A stretch of DNA of 64,000 nt, taken from assembly GCF_026914185.1 (NCBI RefSeq), contig NC_070566.1, positions 5,952,001 to 6,016,000 on the forward strand, in the 5' to 3' direction. Position numbers and translations under genes: made by a program. The notes under the pieces were generated by a model that was not told where the DNA came from, ran no database searches, and saw only the letters and a list, made by a program, of their open reading frames with translations. Positions 33,545 to 45,544 of the stretch are shown one piece after another. The stretch comes from Puccinia triticina. Its lineage: Eukaryota > Basidiomycota > Pucciniomycetes > Pucciniales > Pucciniaceae. Position 1 is the stretch's first letter. The number at the start of each line of letters is the position of its first letter.

Positions 33545-35212
33545 TCTTATGTGACAACAGGACACAAGGAAAAAAGGGGGGACACTGATTGAATTTCTTG
33601 GGATAAAGAAATACAAGCAGTGGAGAGAAGAGAAATAAAAGAGGGAAATTGAGAAGAGAGAAACTTGATCTGTTTGAGTTATGATTTAATATGGGCCAAG
33701 CTCTACCTGGAAAAGGAGGCTGCCAACTGTGCTAGAGATGCAACAGTCTCAAATCACACCAAGGAAACGGTGGTGGGAATCAGAAGTAGGATGACTACTC
33801 TGCTCTGGTTTTAAAGGTCTTAACAAGAGATAACCTATGGATCTTTTGATGCAGAAGAGAGAAACAGAAGCAAGGAGAGAGCAGTCAAGAGCAACAGAGT
33901 TTCCTCTGAGATAAACAAGGTCAGTAGAAGAGGGTACTTCCTGTCAATATCCTGTGATGATACTGGGAGTGAAGTGGCCTCTGGTTAGTGATCCTGGGTG
34001 TCTCTGGGGTATGGTTCTGGTGTGATGAAGTCTGTGTATCCTCCTCAGGCAAGGGGGATCCTGACTTCGAAAATTTTCACAGTTTGCTTATGTAATTACA
34101 TATGTACATGTGGTTTGGTGCGCCTGGTAGCGCTGACACGTCGCAACTGCGCATGCGCGCCACAACTCAAGAACTCAGGGAAGGAGTATAGTTACAAAGA
34201 ATTGGTAAGTTGTAACTAGGGTTAAAATTGCATGAGGAAACAGAATATGAAGGAAAAACAAGGATATCTCTTAAGGTAAAAAAGATATGAAGTAATTCAT
34301 ATGTAAAAAGTAGAAAAAAGGCAGACTTTAGGTCAGCTGTGCTGACTCTAAGGCTGACATCTAGGTACAACTGTAGGAAAAAATATGATGAAATGATATT
34401 TCACCCAAATTTAACTCATCAATTGCTTCTGTTTACTGATGTTGAAGGATAGCAAAGCAAAATTGACATTTTCAAATGTAATTCCTCTGAAAAATGGGTT
34501 TCTTGTAATTCACGTTATATGCCCTCATGTACAAAATTAAAGTAAAATTCAACTTGAATCTTGATACTATTGGGTTTAGAATTTTGGAATGTGGTTATGT
34601 TGCAGTAAAATTAGTGAAACCCATTTTCTTGGAAATGCGGGAATTAATTTGAATTTGACTAAAAAAATGGTGAAAAACTTTTTCAATAGGGTGAAAGTCT
34701 GAGTTAAGTCAAGGTTGGATTGCGGTGCCACTCCAGTTTGGCCAGATATCCTTGCCTCCTCACAAAAATGATCTGGTGAATTTTGCTTTTTTTTGCTTTT
34801 TTTTGCTTTTCAAAATTCACATGTGCACATGCAAGTGGCATTTTTTGCACTTTGCTAATAGTCACCCTGATGTACGCGCATACATTGATGTGGAAATATC
34901 ACAGGATGGGCCTTTCACAGCCATATGAAAAGTAAAAGCTTTGTGTTGAGACACCAATTGTCCCCTTGATGTACGCGAGGACATGAGGGGGACAATATCA
35001 CAGGCTGGGCCTTTCACATCTCCATGAAAAGGACACACTGGTCATGGAGCCAAGAAAGGCCTATATTTGGGATGAGTTCTGGATGATTTTTTGGCATTTT
35101 ATGGTTCATTTCAGGATGATTTCCAGCTGCTTTCCACAGCCAACTTCCAGTCTTTTTCATACCTATCCAATTTATATTTACCAAAGGCCTCCAGCACAGT
35201 TATGGAAAAAAA
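33545..35212. other. Repeat-scarred intergenic stretch
   Basis: No gene is supported. 34786-34810 holds TTTTGC repeats. Two related blocks occur in tandem near 34860-34930 and 34958-35030; each has GATGTACGCG followed by AATATCACAGG.TGGGCCTTTCACA and a short hairpin. The rest is AT-rich. Confidence 0.5.
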
Positions 35213-35336
35213 TTACGGTAGGGCACTCCCAGCTGGGGAGTGGGAAAATATTTCCCCTGGTCCAACCCACGCTAAATATTGGGTCAGGTTTGGGTGCTGT
35301 TTTGCAACCCAAACCCAACCCGTTTACACCCTGAGA
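35213..35336. repeat. GGTTGGGTT-rich repeat, short inverted copy
   Basis: Its reverse complement starts CTCAGGGTGTAAACGGGTTG, matching the start of the repeat at 27149, and ends CCCACTCCCCAGCTGGGAG, matching the end near 27980. It lacks most of the interior. Confidence 0.65.
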
Positions 35337-35359
35337 CTAGGCGGACAATATCAGGCTCA

Positions 35360-36370
35360 TTGTGGAGTGCTGAAGAGATATGTATGTTGCAGAAGCCCAG
35401 CACCAGTAACCGTTCAAACCCAGAAGTTATCTAGAAAAAAGACGGAGTGCCTTATATCAGGCGACAAACTTTTATTTCAAGACTGGTCTGAACACCACAA
35501 AGTCAAAAATGGGTTTTTCATGGGATTTCATAGGTCTTTGCTTGATGAACTTTGCATGGGTATGAGAAAAAAACTTGAAATTAAGTGGTGAACAGTCAGA
35601 ATTTTTTTGCAAATCAAGTTCTCAATAAATATCCTTGTCAATCACACCTCAAGGACTTGCTGTTGCCAGTGGATGAGCTAGCAATATCATCTGCTGATCC
35701 TGTTGACCCACCTGAATATTGCTCAATCATTGGATCCTTGATGTATTTTTTGGGCGGGATGAGACCTGTTATTTCCAGTGAATTTGCTTGCTAGTTTTAG
35801 TTCCTGTCCATCCAAAAAACACTGCAAGGCACTTGATCTACTGGTGGGATGTGTGAGGAAAACAGTGCAAAAAAGCTTAGTGTATTTGGCAAAAGGGGAC
35901 GGGTTGCAATTATGGACCAATACAAATTGGGGGGGGGGGGGGGGGGGTAGAATGAACAATTGACAACTGAATATGGCCTAACTCATTGTAGAGACGCAGT
36001 GGCATGGGGATGCAGGCAAAAAACAGTGGTAGCTTTGTCAACCTGCGCGGCAGAGTATGTGGCTCTTTCTAAAGGCTCTCAGAGTTTCTCAAACATCATC
36101 AACATTCTAGAAGACCTCAATTAATTTCCCCTGAATTCCATACATGTTGATAATCAAGCTGCAATCCTCATGGCCTCAGAAAATGCTTCCAAGAAGAAAA
36201 CAAAGTACCTGAAGAGGGCTTTTTACTTTTTTAATTCCCTCATCCAAGAATAAAACATGGACCAGTACTATAGACCAACTTGCTGACATCTTCACAAAGC
36301 ACATGGGACCTAGAGAGTTACTGCAGGCTTCAGAAAACTCAATTTGGTGGGGTGATCAACATAATCTTGG
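35360..36370 (+). pseudogene. Degraded Copia RT/RNase H fragment
   Basis: Broken plus-strand frames show the 3' part of a Copia pol. After VLNKYPCQSHL and PPEYCSIIGSLMYF (end of the reverse transcriptase region) come STCAAEYVALSKGSQ, IHVDNQAAILMASENASK and TKHMGPRELL (RNase H and C-terminal tail). Stops, shifts and a poly(G) run at 35928-35947 interrupt it. No LTR is seen nearby. It belongs to a different lineage from the 28161 element, whose motifs differ. Confidence 0.8.
35928..35947. repeat. Poly(G) run of about 20
   Basis: An uninterrupted G tract inside the Copia fragment. Exact length should not be trusted. Confidence 0.85.
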
Positions 36371-37417
36371 GAGGGGGTTTTATGTGTTTTACTCCTGTAT
36401 CTACATACCACATAGCACATACTATGCAGATAGATCAGCTAAACCCTAACCTAGATAGACTGGTACAACTTGATGCAAATCATCATGTACCTAGTTTATC
36501 TATTCACCCGCCCCGGGTACCCCTTCTCTCTCTTCATTGAGATTGGGACCTGGACTTTGGCATGTGGATTGCTCACCACATCACACTGTCACTGTGCAGG
36601 TTAGTTAGTGTTGGGTATGTAATCAATTGGGATTGGGAACTGGAATTTGGCATGTGGATTGCTCACCACATTGCACTTTCATTGTGCAGCTTCCTGTGCC
36701 TTTCTTTACTTCTAACCCCCATGACCCACCAACTTACAGTTAAGCAAGAGCCTAGGACAACATTTGAAAATGGACCAATCCCAGACTCCCCTTGTTCTCC
36801 ATTTTTTTCCCCACCACCCTTTTTGTAAGAGATAACAACAGTAGCTACATGTGTTGTGAAACCAAGTTGGCCAATGACCCCAAATTGCATCTATGCAGTT
36901 TCTTGTGCCTTCTTTCTGTAAGATGTCAGTATAAAGTATGGCAAATGGGTACTGGTTGGTACAGTCCTGTCATGGTCAGTCTTGGCACTGGCAAATCTCA
37001 GCTCCACTCTTGGTAAGACAATTGCATAGTGCATGAACGGTACTGACCTGGTTGGCACAGTCCCATCACAGTCAGTCTTGTCACTGACCAATCTGGGCTC
37101 CAATCTTGGTGAGGAAAAGAGATTTGAACCAAGCCCTGGACCCACCAGGCTAAACACAAGAGATAAACCTAACCAGGTGAAAATAGACAAGGTATTAAAG
37201 AGGCACAAGTATGTAAATATGATGGAAGAAGACTAATTGCTAGATTGCATGAAGGAACAAAAGCATGATGTGACTAGACATACTAGTTTATTTATAGTCT
37301 AACTTATGTAATGGAAAAGAGTGACATGGGAAAGAAGAGCATGAGGAACAGGATGTCTTGTCAAGACCATTGTATATGCCATTCATGACATATAACTGTA
37401 GTGAGACATCCTAAGAT
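36371..37417. repeat. Two short tandem duplications in AT-rich DNA
   Basis: About 36538-36600 and 36628-36690 are related copies sharing GGCATGTGGATTGCTCACCA. About 36945-37015 and 37038-37115 are related copies sharing words such as GTTGG.ACAGTCC and CAATCTTGGTGAGG/CCACTCTTGGTAAG. No gene is supported in this stretch. Confidence 0.6.
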
Positions 37418-37420
37418 TAA

Positions 37421-38349
37421 GGCCCCGTTTGGCAGCAATCATGTTATGTGATGTCGTGCACTTACCTAATGTGATACACATCACTCTTGAATTTCACATC
37501 TTTCAACATAACACAAGTGTTTGGCTGCCACTTGTTTCATACAGCTTGCCTACATAAAAGCTTGATGGCCGGTAAATACCGGCCATCAAGCGTACCTACC
37601 GGCAAGGCCAATTGAGTGTTTAACTCCTCTGGACAATGGCCGGTACACGGTCATCAAAGGGAATACAGAGTCCCTTTCGGGGAACACATTATAGTCCCAT
37701 CAATGACCATTGGTCATTGAAGGGAATACATGGTCCCTTGGATGACCAATGGTCATCAAGGAGAATATGTGCACAGTCCCTTTGATGACCGATGGTCATC
37801 AAGGAGAATACATAGTCCCTTTGATGACCAATGGTCATTGGGGAGAATACACAGTCCCTTCAATGACCGATGGTCATCAAGGGGAATTCATACATAGTCC
37901 CTTTGATGACCAATGGTCATCGGGGAAATACATGGGCCCTTCAATGACCAATGGTCATTGAGGGGAATGTCCCCTTGATGACCATCAGTCATTGATGGCC
38001 GATTGTGTTGGATCGGTCATCAATCTCGATGACCGGTTGTGTTGGCCCATTGATTGGAGTGTGTACTCCGCTCAATGACCAGTACAAAGTCTGTACCGGC
38101 CATTGAGGGGAGAAAAGAGGTGGTGTTGGGGGTGTGTTGTGTAAGGGTGCCGATATCACCCCAAATACACCCCCAGGGGTACTATATCAGAAATGGCAGG
38201 GATGATGGGGAGTGATGAGGAAAGCCGTGATGACCCTCATAACTTCTCAAATCTGCCAAACATGTGAGTGATACAATATGGGCCTTGGTGAGGCCCGGTT
38301 ATAGAAAAGTAGTGGTTATTACATAACATCACTGCTGCCAAACGGGGCC
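37421..38349. mobile_element. Harbinger-like MITE carrying a palindromic minisatellite
   Basis: Ends are GGCCCCGTTTGGCAGCA and its inverse TGCTGCCAAACGGGGCC, and similarity continues inward (ATGTTATGTGATG / CATAACATCA). A TAA direct repeat flanks both sides (37418-37420, 38350-38352), as expected for PIF/Harbinger (Tourist-like) elements. The interior, 37560-38110, is an array of GATGACC/GGTCATC units. No transposase is encoded. Confidence 0.82.
37560..38110. repeat. Palindromic minisatellite (GATGACCAATGGTCATC type)
   Basis: About ten units of a short palindrome such as GATGACCAATGGTCATC are spaced by AAGGGGAATACATAGTCCCT-like linkers, period about 45-50 bp. Each unit can form a hairpin and the linkers pair with one another too. 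Confidence 0.88.
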
Positions 38350-38395
38350 TAAGTAATGAGCTACAACAGGCATCACTGGTTAGGTTTAGCTATTA

Positions 38396-38596
38396 GGGGG
38401 GTTCACAATAGGATAAAAATAAAACTTTAGAGTCAATTTTAAGGCCTTTATCAAGAATTTTTTAAAAATCTGGCAAGTTGTACAGGACTGGGTGTCCCCT
38501 GAGAATCAGAGCAAATTCTTCATTTTCAAAAAAATGGATCATAAAGGCCTTAAAATTAGCTCTAAAGTTTTATTTTTATCCTATTGTGAACCCCCC
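38396..38596. mobile_element. Hairpin MITE with GGGGGGTTCACAATAGG ends
   Basis: A 201-bp element whose two arms of about 55 bp are near-perfect inverse copies (GGGGGGTTCACAATAGGATA ... TATCCTATTGTGAACCCCCC), meeting through a short centre. TATTA is repeated directly on both sides (38391-38395 and 38597-38601). It is non-coding. Confidence 0.82.
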
Positions 38597-38601
38597 TATT
38601 A

Positions 38602-39544
38602 AGTACATGATTATGTAGTTGCTAGTTTATGTAATATTTTCTCTCCCTGATTCCACTGCTAGTACTCCAACACTTTCTGATCTCTTGGTTTTTTCTGCCA
38701 CTGAATTTGCTGTTCATCCTGTGTGACAGTGGAACATTTACTTGGACCGGCAGATTCTACTTGTTCACTACTATTCCATATGGCTTGCCCTTTTGTCTGT
38801 TTTTGGACAAGATGAATTGCTACTGTCCCAATTTATTGTGTTTTGCTTATTGGTTGACATTGCAAGAGTGAATGTGATGCTTTAGTTATGGGACTGTTGG
38901 GCACAGTCCCAGTTAATCTCCCCCCATTCTGCCATACACAGTGGGGTGGCAACAGCCTTCCTGGCAGCTGCCTGTGCTGCAGTGAAAATGATCATAATGA
39001 TCTTTATTTCACAAATGCAAGGCAAAAATAAATAAATAAATTGCAATCATGGAATGCCATGATTTGCAGGACCGTCTGTCCAAGCATTTTACAAAACACC
39101 ACATATGAATGGAGTGTGATTGTGATTGTGATTGTCTATTTTGCGCTGCAAGTTGCGAGTGTGCCGCTTGTCCTGTTTCTCTTGTCCTGCTGATCCGGGT
39201 GGATGGGTTGAGTGACGTCAGAGGTGGGTGAAGGGACATGAGCTGTTGACCGTTTCCTCTTGACCACTTTCCCTCTCCCACTTCCATCCCATCCCACTTC
39301 TCAACTTCCCACTTCCTCCCACTTCCCAACTTCTCGACTTCCCGACTTCCCGACTTCCGATATCCGACTTCCGACGCTTGCGACTCCCGAACTTCCCTGG
39401 CCAGCTTGGCTGTCAAGGGGAACACCAACCCAGCAACGGGGGGATCAACCACGGGAACATACACGATTAGCTAAGCAGCCCCCTGCACTCCATCCCCAGA
39501 AGCATCCGACACCAGCAACAACCCAAACCACCTCAACCAGAACC
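38602..39544. promoter_or_regulatory. Upstream region of the DUF3431 gene
   Basis: 38602-39200 is AT-rich without a gene. 39240-39370 carries CCCACTTCC/CGACTTCC tandem words just upstream of the start codon, likely the transcribed leader or promoter. Confidence 0.35.
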
Positions 39545-42337
39545 ATGGCCAGCCGAATACCAGAACAGCACGAACAGATACCGCCAACCCACCGCAGATC
39601 TCACTCCCTCCAGGCATCCACCCTCCGCCCAGCCTACCACTCCCGATCACACTCATCCACCGAACACCACCCGCCCTCACCCAACTCAGACGAACAGTCC
39701 CCCCCATCCTCAGACTCATCCCTCGCCGAGCTCCACCACCAGAAAAAATACCACCGCCACCACCAGCCCAGCAAAGACCATCTGCTCACCCACCACCTCA
39801 AACACCCGCACACCCACAACACCCACCACGCCTCCCGGAGAGCAAACGCCATCCTCATCGCCGCACTCACCATCACCGCATCCCTCTCCTCCATCCTGCT
39901 CGCCATCGCCACCACCCAGCTCGCCCAGCTGCCCCTCGCAACCCTGCCCATCCTCGAGTTCCTCGCCCTCTCCCTCATCACCCGCCTGCCCATCCTCAAC
40001 CTCCACATCCAGAACCCCTCCGACCCCTCACAGCCACAACCCCCAGCTACCCAATCGGCCGCCTCATCCCCCCCGTCTACCCATCCCCGCCCATACAGAT
40101 TCGCCGGATGGAGACTCCTCCTCAGGTTCACCCTCCCCACAGCCCTCCTCAGCCTGCTCTCCTCCTGGGCACGCACCGAAATCGCCGGCCGCGCAGGGTG
40201 CGGGACATGGCAAGCCTTTGACGTACGCCCTCTTCTCCCACATGCACACACGCAAAAAAAAAAAAAAAAAAGCTCACTGACCTCTCTCCACACAGATCTA
40301 TGCGCTGCCGATCGCCGTCCTGGCCCTCTCCCGTCTGCCGTCGATCAAGCAGCCGAGCCCGCAACTAGTGGGCACAGTATCCGTCCTGGCGTTCACAGTG
40401 ACGCTGCAATTCTACGGCGGGGCGCGAGTGTACCCGTTCCAGATCGTCCTGGGGGTGCTTTCGGCGACGAGCCAGGCGCTGTATCTGGCCCATCTGAAGA
40501 CGTGGCTGCTGTCCTTCCCCCAGCAGAGTCCGACGCGTGCGCTGGCCCACTCGGCGCCCCTGGCGCTGCTGATGGTCGTCCTCCCGCTACTGGCGACGAC
40601 GGTGTACGAGACGCTGGTGAGTCGGACGGGGCCGACGGGCGTGGTTGGGCGTTTGTCGATGGACGGCGCGGTCTGGCTGGCGCTGTATCTGGTCGCACGG
40701 CTGGCGGAGCGGCTGCTCGAGCTCTGGATCGTCGCCCGTTTCCGCTCCCCGATGGCCGTCCTGCTGGTCGTCCCGCCCCGTAACCTGCTCTCGCTGGGCC
40801 TCGCGGAAGCCTTCCGGGTCTATGTCGGCCGCCTGGGCTCGGCCCAAGCCGCCGTCAGCTACCTCGCCGCCATCGCCGCCCTCGTCCAGGCCCTCCCCGA
40901 CCTCGCCCGTCTCGGAACCCACGCCGCACTCGTCCTCCGCAACCGCTGCGCCTCCCATCCCCGCCTCCTCCCCGCCATCAGACGCAGGTCATCCACTTAC
41001 ACCGACCACGACGCAGACACCGTCGTCGAGAAGTCGCCCGACCAGGAGCGCTCCTCCCTCGAGCACCACCGCCCGGACTCCCGCCCGCACATCCACCACC
41101 ATCGTCGCCACCAACGCGACAACAACGACGACAACAACGACGAAGACGACGACGAGGAGGAAGATGATGGGTACGGCCGGCAGAGCTCTCCGGCGCGGTT
41201 CCGGAAGCCGTTCGGGGACGGGACCGGGTACCGATGCCTGCGGAGACGCAGACAGAAGGCGGGCTGGGCGGGGCTGTTCCGGGTGGTGGCGTTTGGCCCG
41301 CTGTGTATGCTGCTACTCCTGGAGCTTGTCTGGCAGCCGCCGGTAGGCGTGCCTGTCGCGGAGCCGTCGACGGGCACGCTGCGGAAGGCGGGCTCGGTGG
41401 ACCTGGTGTTCTCGTATTACAACGAGCCGCTGACGCGGTTCTTCGAGGCGGTCGACCACGTCCGTCGGCGCTCGGTGCTCTCGCTGCAGAACCCACGGGT
41501 GGTGGTGTACGTCAAGCATCCGGACACCTCTCTGACGACGATTGCGAATGTGGTGGGGGCGGACGAGGTGGTGCGGCTGCCGAACGTGGGGCGAGAGGGC
41601 GGCACCTATCTCACCCACATCCTCAAGCACTACAACGCCTCCCTCGGCCCGCTCGCCTCGAGCGACCCGGCCGTGCTCGAGAGCCCCCAGTTCGGCACCG
41701 AGCGACTGCTCGCCGCTCCCCCCGTCCGCGGCCTCGCTGACCACACCGTCTTCATGCAGCCCGAGATCTCCTGGCATTGGATCGCCAAACCCCGCATGGA
41801 CCTCTTCGATCCCTCCTCCACCGGCTTCCTCTCCTTCGGCCCCTATCTCGTCTCCGTCTGTGGACAGGACGGGCTCGGGAACGGCAACTACGAGCGGATG
41901 CGAGATATCTACACGATGTTCTATAACTCCGTACGTCCGCCTCTCCTCCCATGCCCCCCAAAAAAGAGAGAAAAACTGAGTGACCTGGGTGTACATGAAA
42001 GTTCTGTCCTCCGACGGGCCAACTCGCATCCTATGCGGGCCAATTTGTCGTTTCACGGCGCCGGATCCTGGCGAACAGTTACACGCAGTACGGGCAGATG
42101 CGGGCCCTGCTCGAGGCGCCGACGGGGCACTGGATCCACCGGGAGGGCGGGTGGCTGAAGTGGAAGGGCGCGACGGACACGGGCCCCGCCGAGCCGCCCA
42201 CCGGGCCCCGCGCGCCCTTCCTCGGCCACGCCCTCGAGCGCTCCTGGCCCGTCGTCTTCGGCTGCAGCGACCCCGCCGTCGCCGAGGCTTGTACCGACGA
42301 CGTCAACGACAAGGCTCTCTGCCAGTGCTCTGATTAA
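39545..42337 (+). CDS. Multi-span membrane protein with C-terminal DUF3431 domain
   Basis: Three exons, 39545-40222, 40296-41930 and 42002-42337, with introns of 73 and 71 bp, all in phase 0, give 882 residues. The N-terminus is His/Ser/Pro-rich and cytosolic in style. Residues about 100-480 hold eight or so hydrophobic spans (from ILIAALTITASLSSILLAIA on). The arrangement is loosely reminiscent of drug/metabolite or nucleotide-sugar carriers, but I cannot confirm that. An acidic linker (DDEEEDD, about 510) and one more span (LCMLLLLELVW, about 560) precede the DUF3431 domain at 593-860. Its signatures are DLVFSYYNEPLTRF, GREGGTYLTHI, TVFMQPEISWHWI, GFLSFGPYL, CPPTGQLASYAGQFVVS and GHWIH. DUF3431 is an uncharacterised fungal domain with a glycosyltransferase-like feel; catalysis is not proven. 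Codon use is strongly GC-rich, as in the antiporter gene. Confidence 0.82.
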
Positions 42338-42862
42338 CCCCCCCCCTCCCCTCGCCAGCACCGCTTTCTCTCACCCCTCGCCCAAAAACTCCCCAAAAAT
42401 CATATATATACATACATACACTCGTATCTTTATTCGCTCGTAGCCCCGCTTCTACTCATGTAATTCTGCCTCTTCTTTCCCTTTTCTTGCCCGCTCTCGC
42501 ATCCCCAAACTCCTCTCCACGCCCCCGTCCCGTCCCCCCCTTCCTCATCTGCATCCACCTGTTTGTCCCCCAGGCCCGCCGCTCTATTGCTTGGTCTTCT
42601 TCGCCCGCTCCCCACACGGCCCCTCTCTCTGAGCCTCGCGTTCCGCTCTTGCCCCCCCATCCCGTTTTTCAGAGCGGTGTGTGCGTGTCAGTGTATGTGT
42701 GCGGTCCTTGCGCGCGGCAACCCTCCGTAATTGTTTGTGTTGTTTGTGTGCGGTGGGTGTGTTGGGCTGGGATGTATCTGTGCGTGTCTGTGTGGACGGG
42801 GGGCCCTGGAAAAAGGAAGGGGGGGGGGGGGGGTGAAGATGTCTGGCTGCTGGTCTGGAAGC
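42338..42862. other. 3' flank of the DUF3431 gene
   Basis: Pyrimidine-rich with TATATATACATACATACA near 42403-42420, then GTGTGTG-rich sequence and a poly(G) run near 42820-42834. It probably includes the 3' untranslated region. No gene. Confidence 0.4.
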
Positions 42863-42952
42863 AATTATGGTGTTCAAAATTGCATATGTCATGGTTTACA
42901 TAAAATCATAAAGCCCATTTTGGCTGGGAGATGTCAGCTTGCACAAAACTTA

Positions 42953-43956
42953 GGGCCTGTACCATAGCCCACGGATTCCAAGGATCTTGCCCGGGATTCG
43001 CAACTTTCTGTGAAATCCGAGCGGCCCAGAATCCGGAGTACCATAGCGCTTATTTGTCAACCTCATAATCCGCGGAAAACAGGCCATTTTCCTCCGTTTG
43101 GAAAAACGGCTCCCCGCTATTTTTTGCCTCGGATTCTGCACTCCCCTCCCTTGCTCCCCCTTCCCTGGTCCTTGGACCATCAAATCCATATGTACATACA
43201 CATGTATATACACATAAAGCAATCCACCACATTCTTGATCACCCGAACGGGCTGGCCATTGAGGGGAGTGATTACTCTTTTCAATGACTGGAACGAGCCG
43301 GCCATCAAGGGGAATACATCATCCCCTCAATGACTGGAACGGAGCGGACATTGATTGTTCCGGTCATTGAGAGAACTAATCACTCCCCTCAATGACCGGA
43401 AGATGGCCTGTTTGTTCCGGTCATTGAGGGGATGATGGACTCCTCTTGATGACCGGAACGAGCCGGCCATCAAGAAGAGCAATCACTCCCATCAATGGCC
43501 GGCTTGTTCCGGTCATCAAGAAGAGTAATCACTCCCCTTGATGGCCAGCCCGTTCCGGTCATCGAGAGGAGTCCATCATCCCCTCAATGACCAGAACGGA
43601 GCGGACATCAATGATTCCGTTCATCGAGAGGAGTAATCAGTCCCCTTGATGGCCGGTTTGTTCCGGCCATTGAGAACATTGTCCCCTTGATGACCAGTTT
43701 GTTCCGGACAACGAGAGGAGTACATCATCCCTTGATGGCCAGAACGGAACGGGCTTTGAGAGGAGTAATCACTCTCTTCGATGACCGGGGGAGTAACTTC
43801 CACGTTGACAAATCCGTGGTTCCGTGGTACGCCTTTTGGCACACCTTGGATTGTGGACTCAGGGAATCCAAGGGGGAAATGGAATCTCAGCAGAACGTAA
43901 TTTTGGGGGGCACGGAATCCAAGGTTTGAATCCCCGGAAAGCTATGTTACAGGCCC
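42953..43956. mobile_element. Harbinger-like MITE carrying a palindromic minisatellite, nested
   Basis: Ends are GGGCCTGTACCATAGC and, in reverse complement of the right end, GGGCCTGTAACATAGC. TTA is repeated on both sides (42950-42952 and 43957-43959). The interior 43235-43800 is an array of CCGGTCATC/GATGACCGG units. The TIR is unrelated to that of the 37421 element. No transposase frame is present. Confidence 0.8.
43235..43800. repeat. Palindromic minisatellite (CCGGTCATTGAGGGG type)
   Basis: Alternating units of GATGACCGGAACGAG and its inverse are linked by AGTAATCACTCCCCT or ATGATGGACTCC words, period about 43 bp. All long frames here are repeat artefacts. Confidence 0.88.
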
Positions 43957-44785
43957 TTAAAGTGACATCTCCCAGCCAAAATTGCAGTTTATGATTTTAT
44001 GTAAAAAAATCTTATGCAATTTTGAACACCATAAATGCTGAAGCAAATGCAATACCAAACTTATCAAAGTCCTTGTCCCTGCTGGCCTGCGGCCGGGGGG
44101 CACCCATTTGGCCTGGTCAAGATGCATGGCAGAGATCTCTCCTGCAGGGAGAGGACATAGGACTAATCAGGACATTTGGTCTGAGAGAATCTGCAAAGTT
44201 TGGTGGTGAACAATGTCATCACCACCTGCAGACCACAGTTTTTGCCCAGTTTTTTTTTTTTTTTTTTGCCTTGGTGGTTTGAAGCTTGTATTTTTCTGAA
44301 TCAAACTGTTGATGTATTCAGAATTTTGGGAATCCATTGGCCTTGCACCCCAAATAATATCAGAAGTAGTTGAGATGCTTGGCGGCTTACGGGCAAAGGA
44401 GGTGTGTTTTTAAGTAAGATTTAATTGAGGGAGGAGATAAAACTGTCAAAGTTGGACAAGAAGTCACTATTCTCAAAAAAAGATAGAAAGAAAAAAAATG
44501 TGAAAACTTGGGAGGAAGCTGCCTATGTAGCATTGGAGCTAAGATGCTAGCACTCAGCTGGGATAAATCAAGGAGTGCGGAAAGTTGATTGAATATCTTA
44601 TAAGAGAGGAAGAAGAAATGCTCTGGGTATTTTCAAGAATCTTGTTGTTAGTCGTAAGCCCCGCTTGCACCTACAGCTCCGCGGTGCCGCGGGCTTTGTT
44701 GCGCGCAATACAATACATGGAGTGCTTGTGTATTGGACTGGGAGACATTTTTCATGCAAGATGAGTACCTATTTACATGTCCAAT

Positions 44786-44822
44786 GTTTTTTTTTTTTTT
44801 TTTTTTTTTTGGGGGGGGGGGG
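44786..44822. repeat. Adjacent poly(T) and poly(G) runs
   Basis: About 24 T followed directly by about 12 G. The T-to-G junction on one strand is an unusual composition switch; lengths may be inaccurate. Confidence 0.85.
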
Positions 44823-45334
44823 GATGGGGGGTTTGGGTGGTATCCTGTATGCAACAGTGGGTATTTAGGTACGGTATGGTAATCATTAACGCAAGCTATT
44901 TTTTGCTTGTTACCATTACTGTTAAGTATAATGGAACACATGTCTTTAGGAATTTTATTTTTTGACATCTGTTACAATATCTGCCTGCACAGAGGTATTG
45001 AATAATATAATAGCCAGAGGGGGCCATTTGCCCCCCTTCACTTGTCTCAAACACAGGCGGCTTCTCTCAATTGAACTTCCTTGTTTTTCTATCTTTTTTT
45101 GAAAACAAGGAATTCTTGAAGACTTGTCTGGCCTTTACAGTTTTGTCTCCTGTCTAAATTAAATGTTCATTAATGACATGCAAGCGGCCAAGCAGCTCAA
45201 ATTTTTATGTTTTTTTCAAATTCAGGCCTGAGGGGAATGGATTACCCACATTCTGAATACACAGTTTGTTTCAGAATAATACAAGCTTTAAATCCTGAAG
45301 ACAAAAAATGAACTGGTGAAAAACTGTGGGCTGT

Positions 45335-45544
45335 CAGTGGAGGACTTCCCGTCAAGTCTGGGAGCCTCCCAGATCTCAATTTACATACCCAGACTCTTAA
45401 TTTTTGGTAGAAAGGAAAATGATTTCCTAACCCTCTAGCTCATGACTTTCATGTGCACTGATTGTTGATTTGGTAGGGGTCTTAATTTAGGAGTTAGAGG
45501 GGCATCTAGAGCTCTCCAAATGCCGACGGGAAGTCCTCCAGTGT
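45335..45544. mobile_element. MITE, GGAGGACTTCC family, copy 2
   Basis: Ends CAGTGGAGGACTTCCCGTC and GACGGGAAGTCCTCCAGTG are almost perfect inverse copies; the element is about 210 bp and non-coding. Related to 26886-27021 and 58172-58315. Confidence 0.78.

Larger units (their letters stand above)
42863..44036. mobile_element. Fold-back element split by a nested MITE
   Basis: The left arm, about 42863-42937 (TTATGGTGTTCAAAATTGCA ... TTTTGGCTGGGAGATGTCA), is the inverse of the right arm, about 43962-44036. Only a few bases separated the arms before a second element (42953-43956) landed between them. It was therefore a near-pure hairpin MITE of about 170 bp. Confidence 0.75.

Noticed and set aside
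37085..37140. Possible tRNA with a GGTTCAAATCT B-box word on the minus strand
   Set aside because: Neither a T stem nor an acceptor stem pairs around it.
40393..42361. Many long alternative frames across the DUF3431 gene
   Set aside because: Shadows of a GC-rich true coding frame; Arg/Pro/Ala-rich and without motifs.
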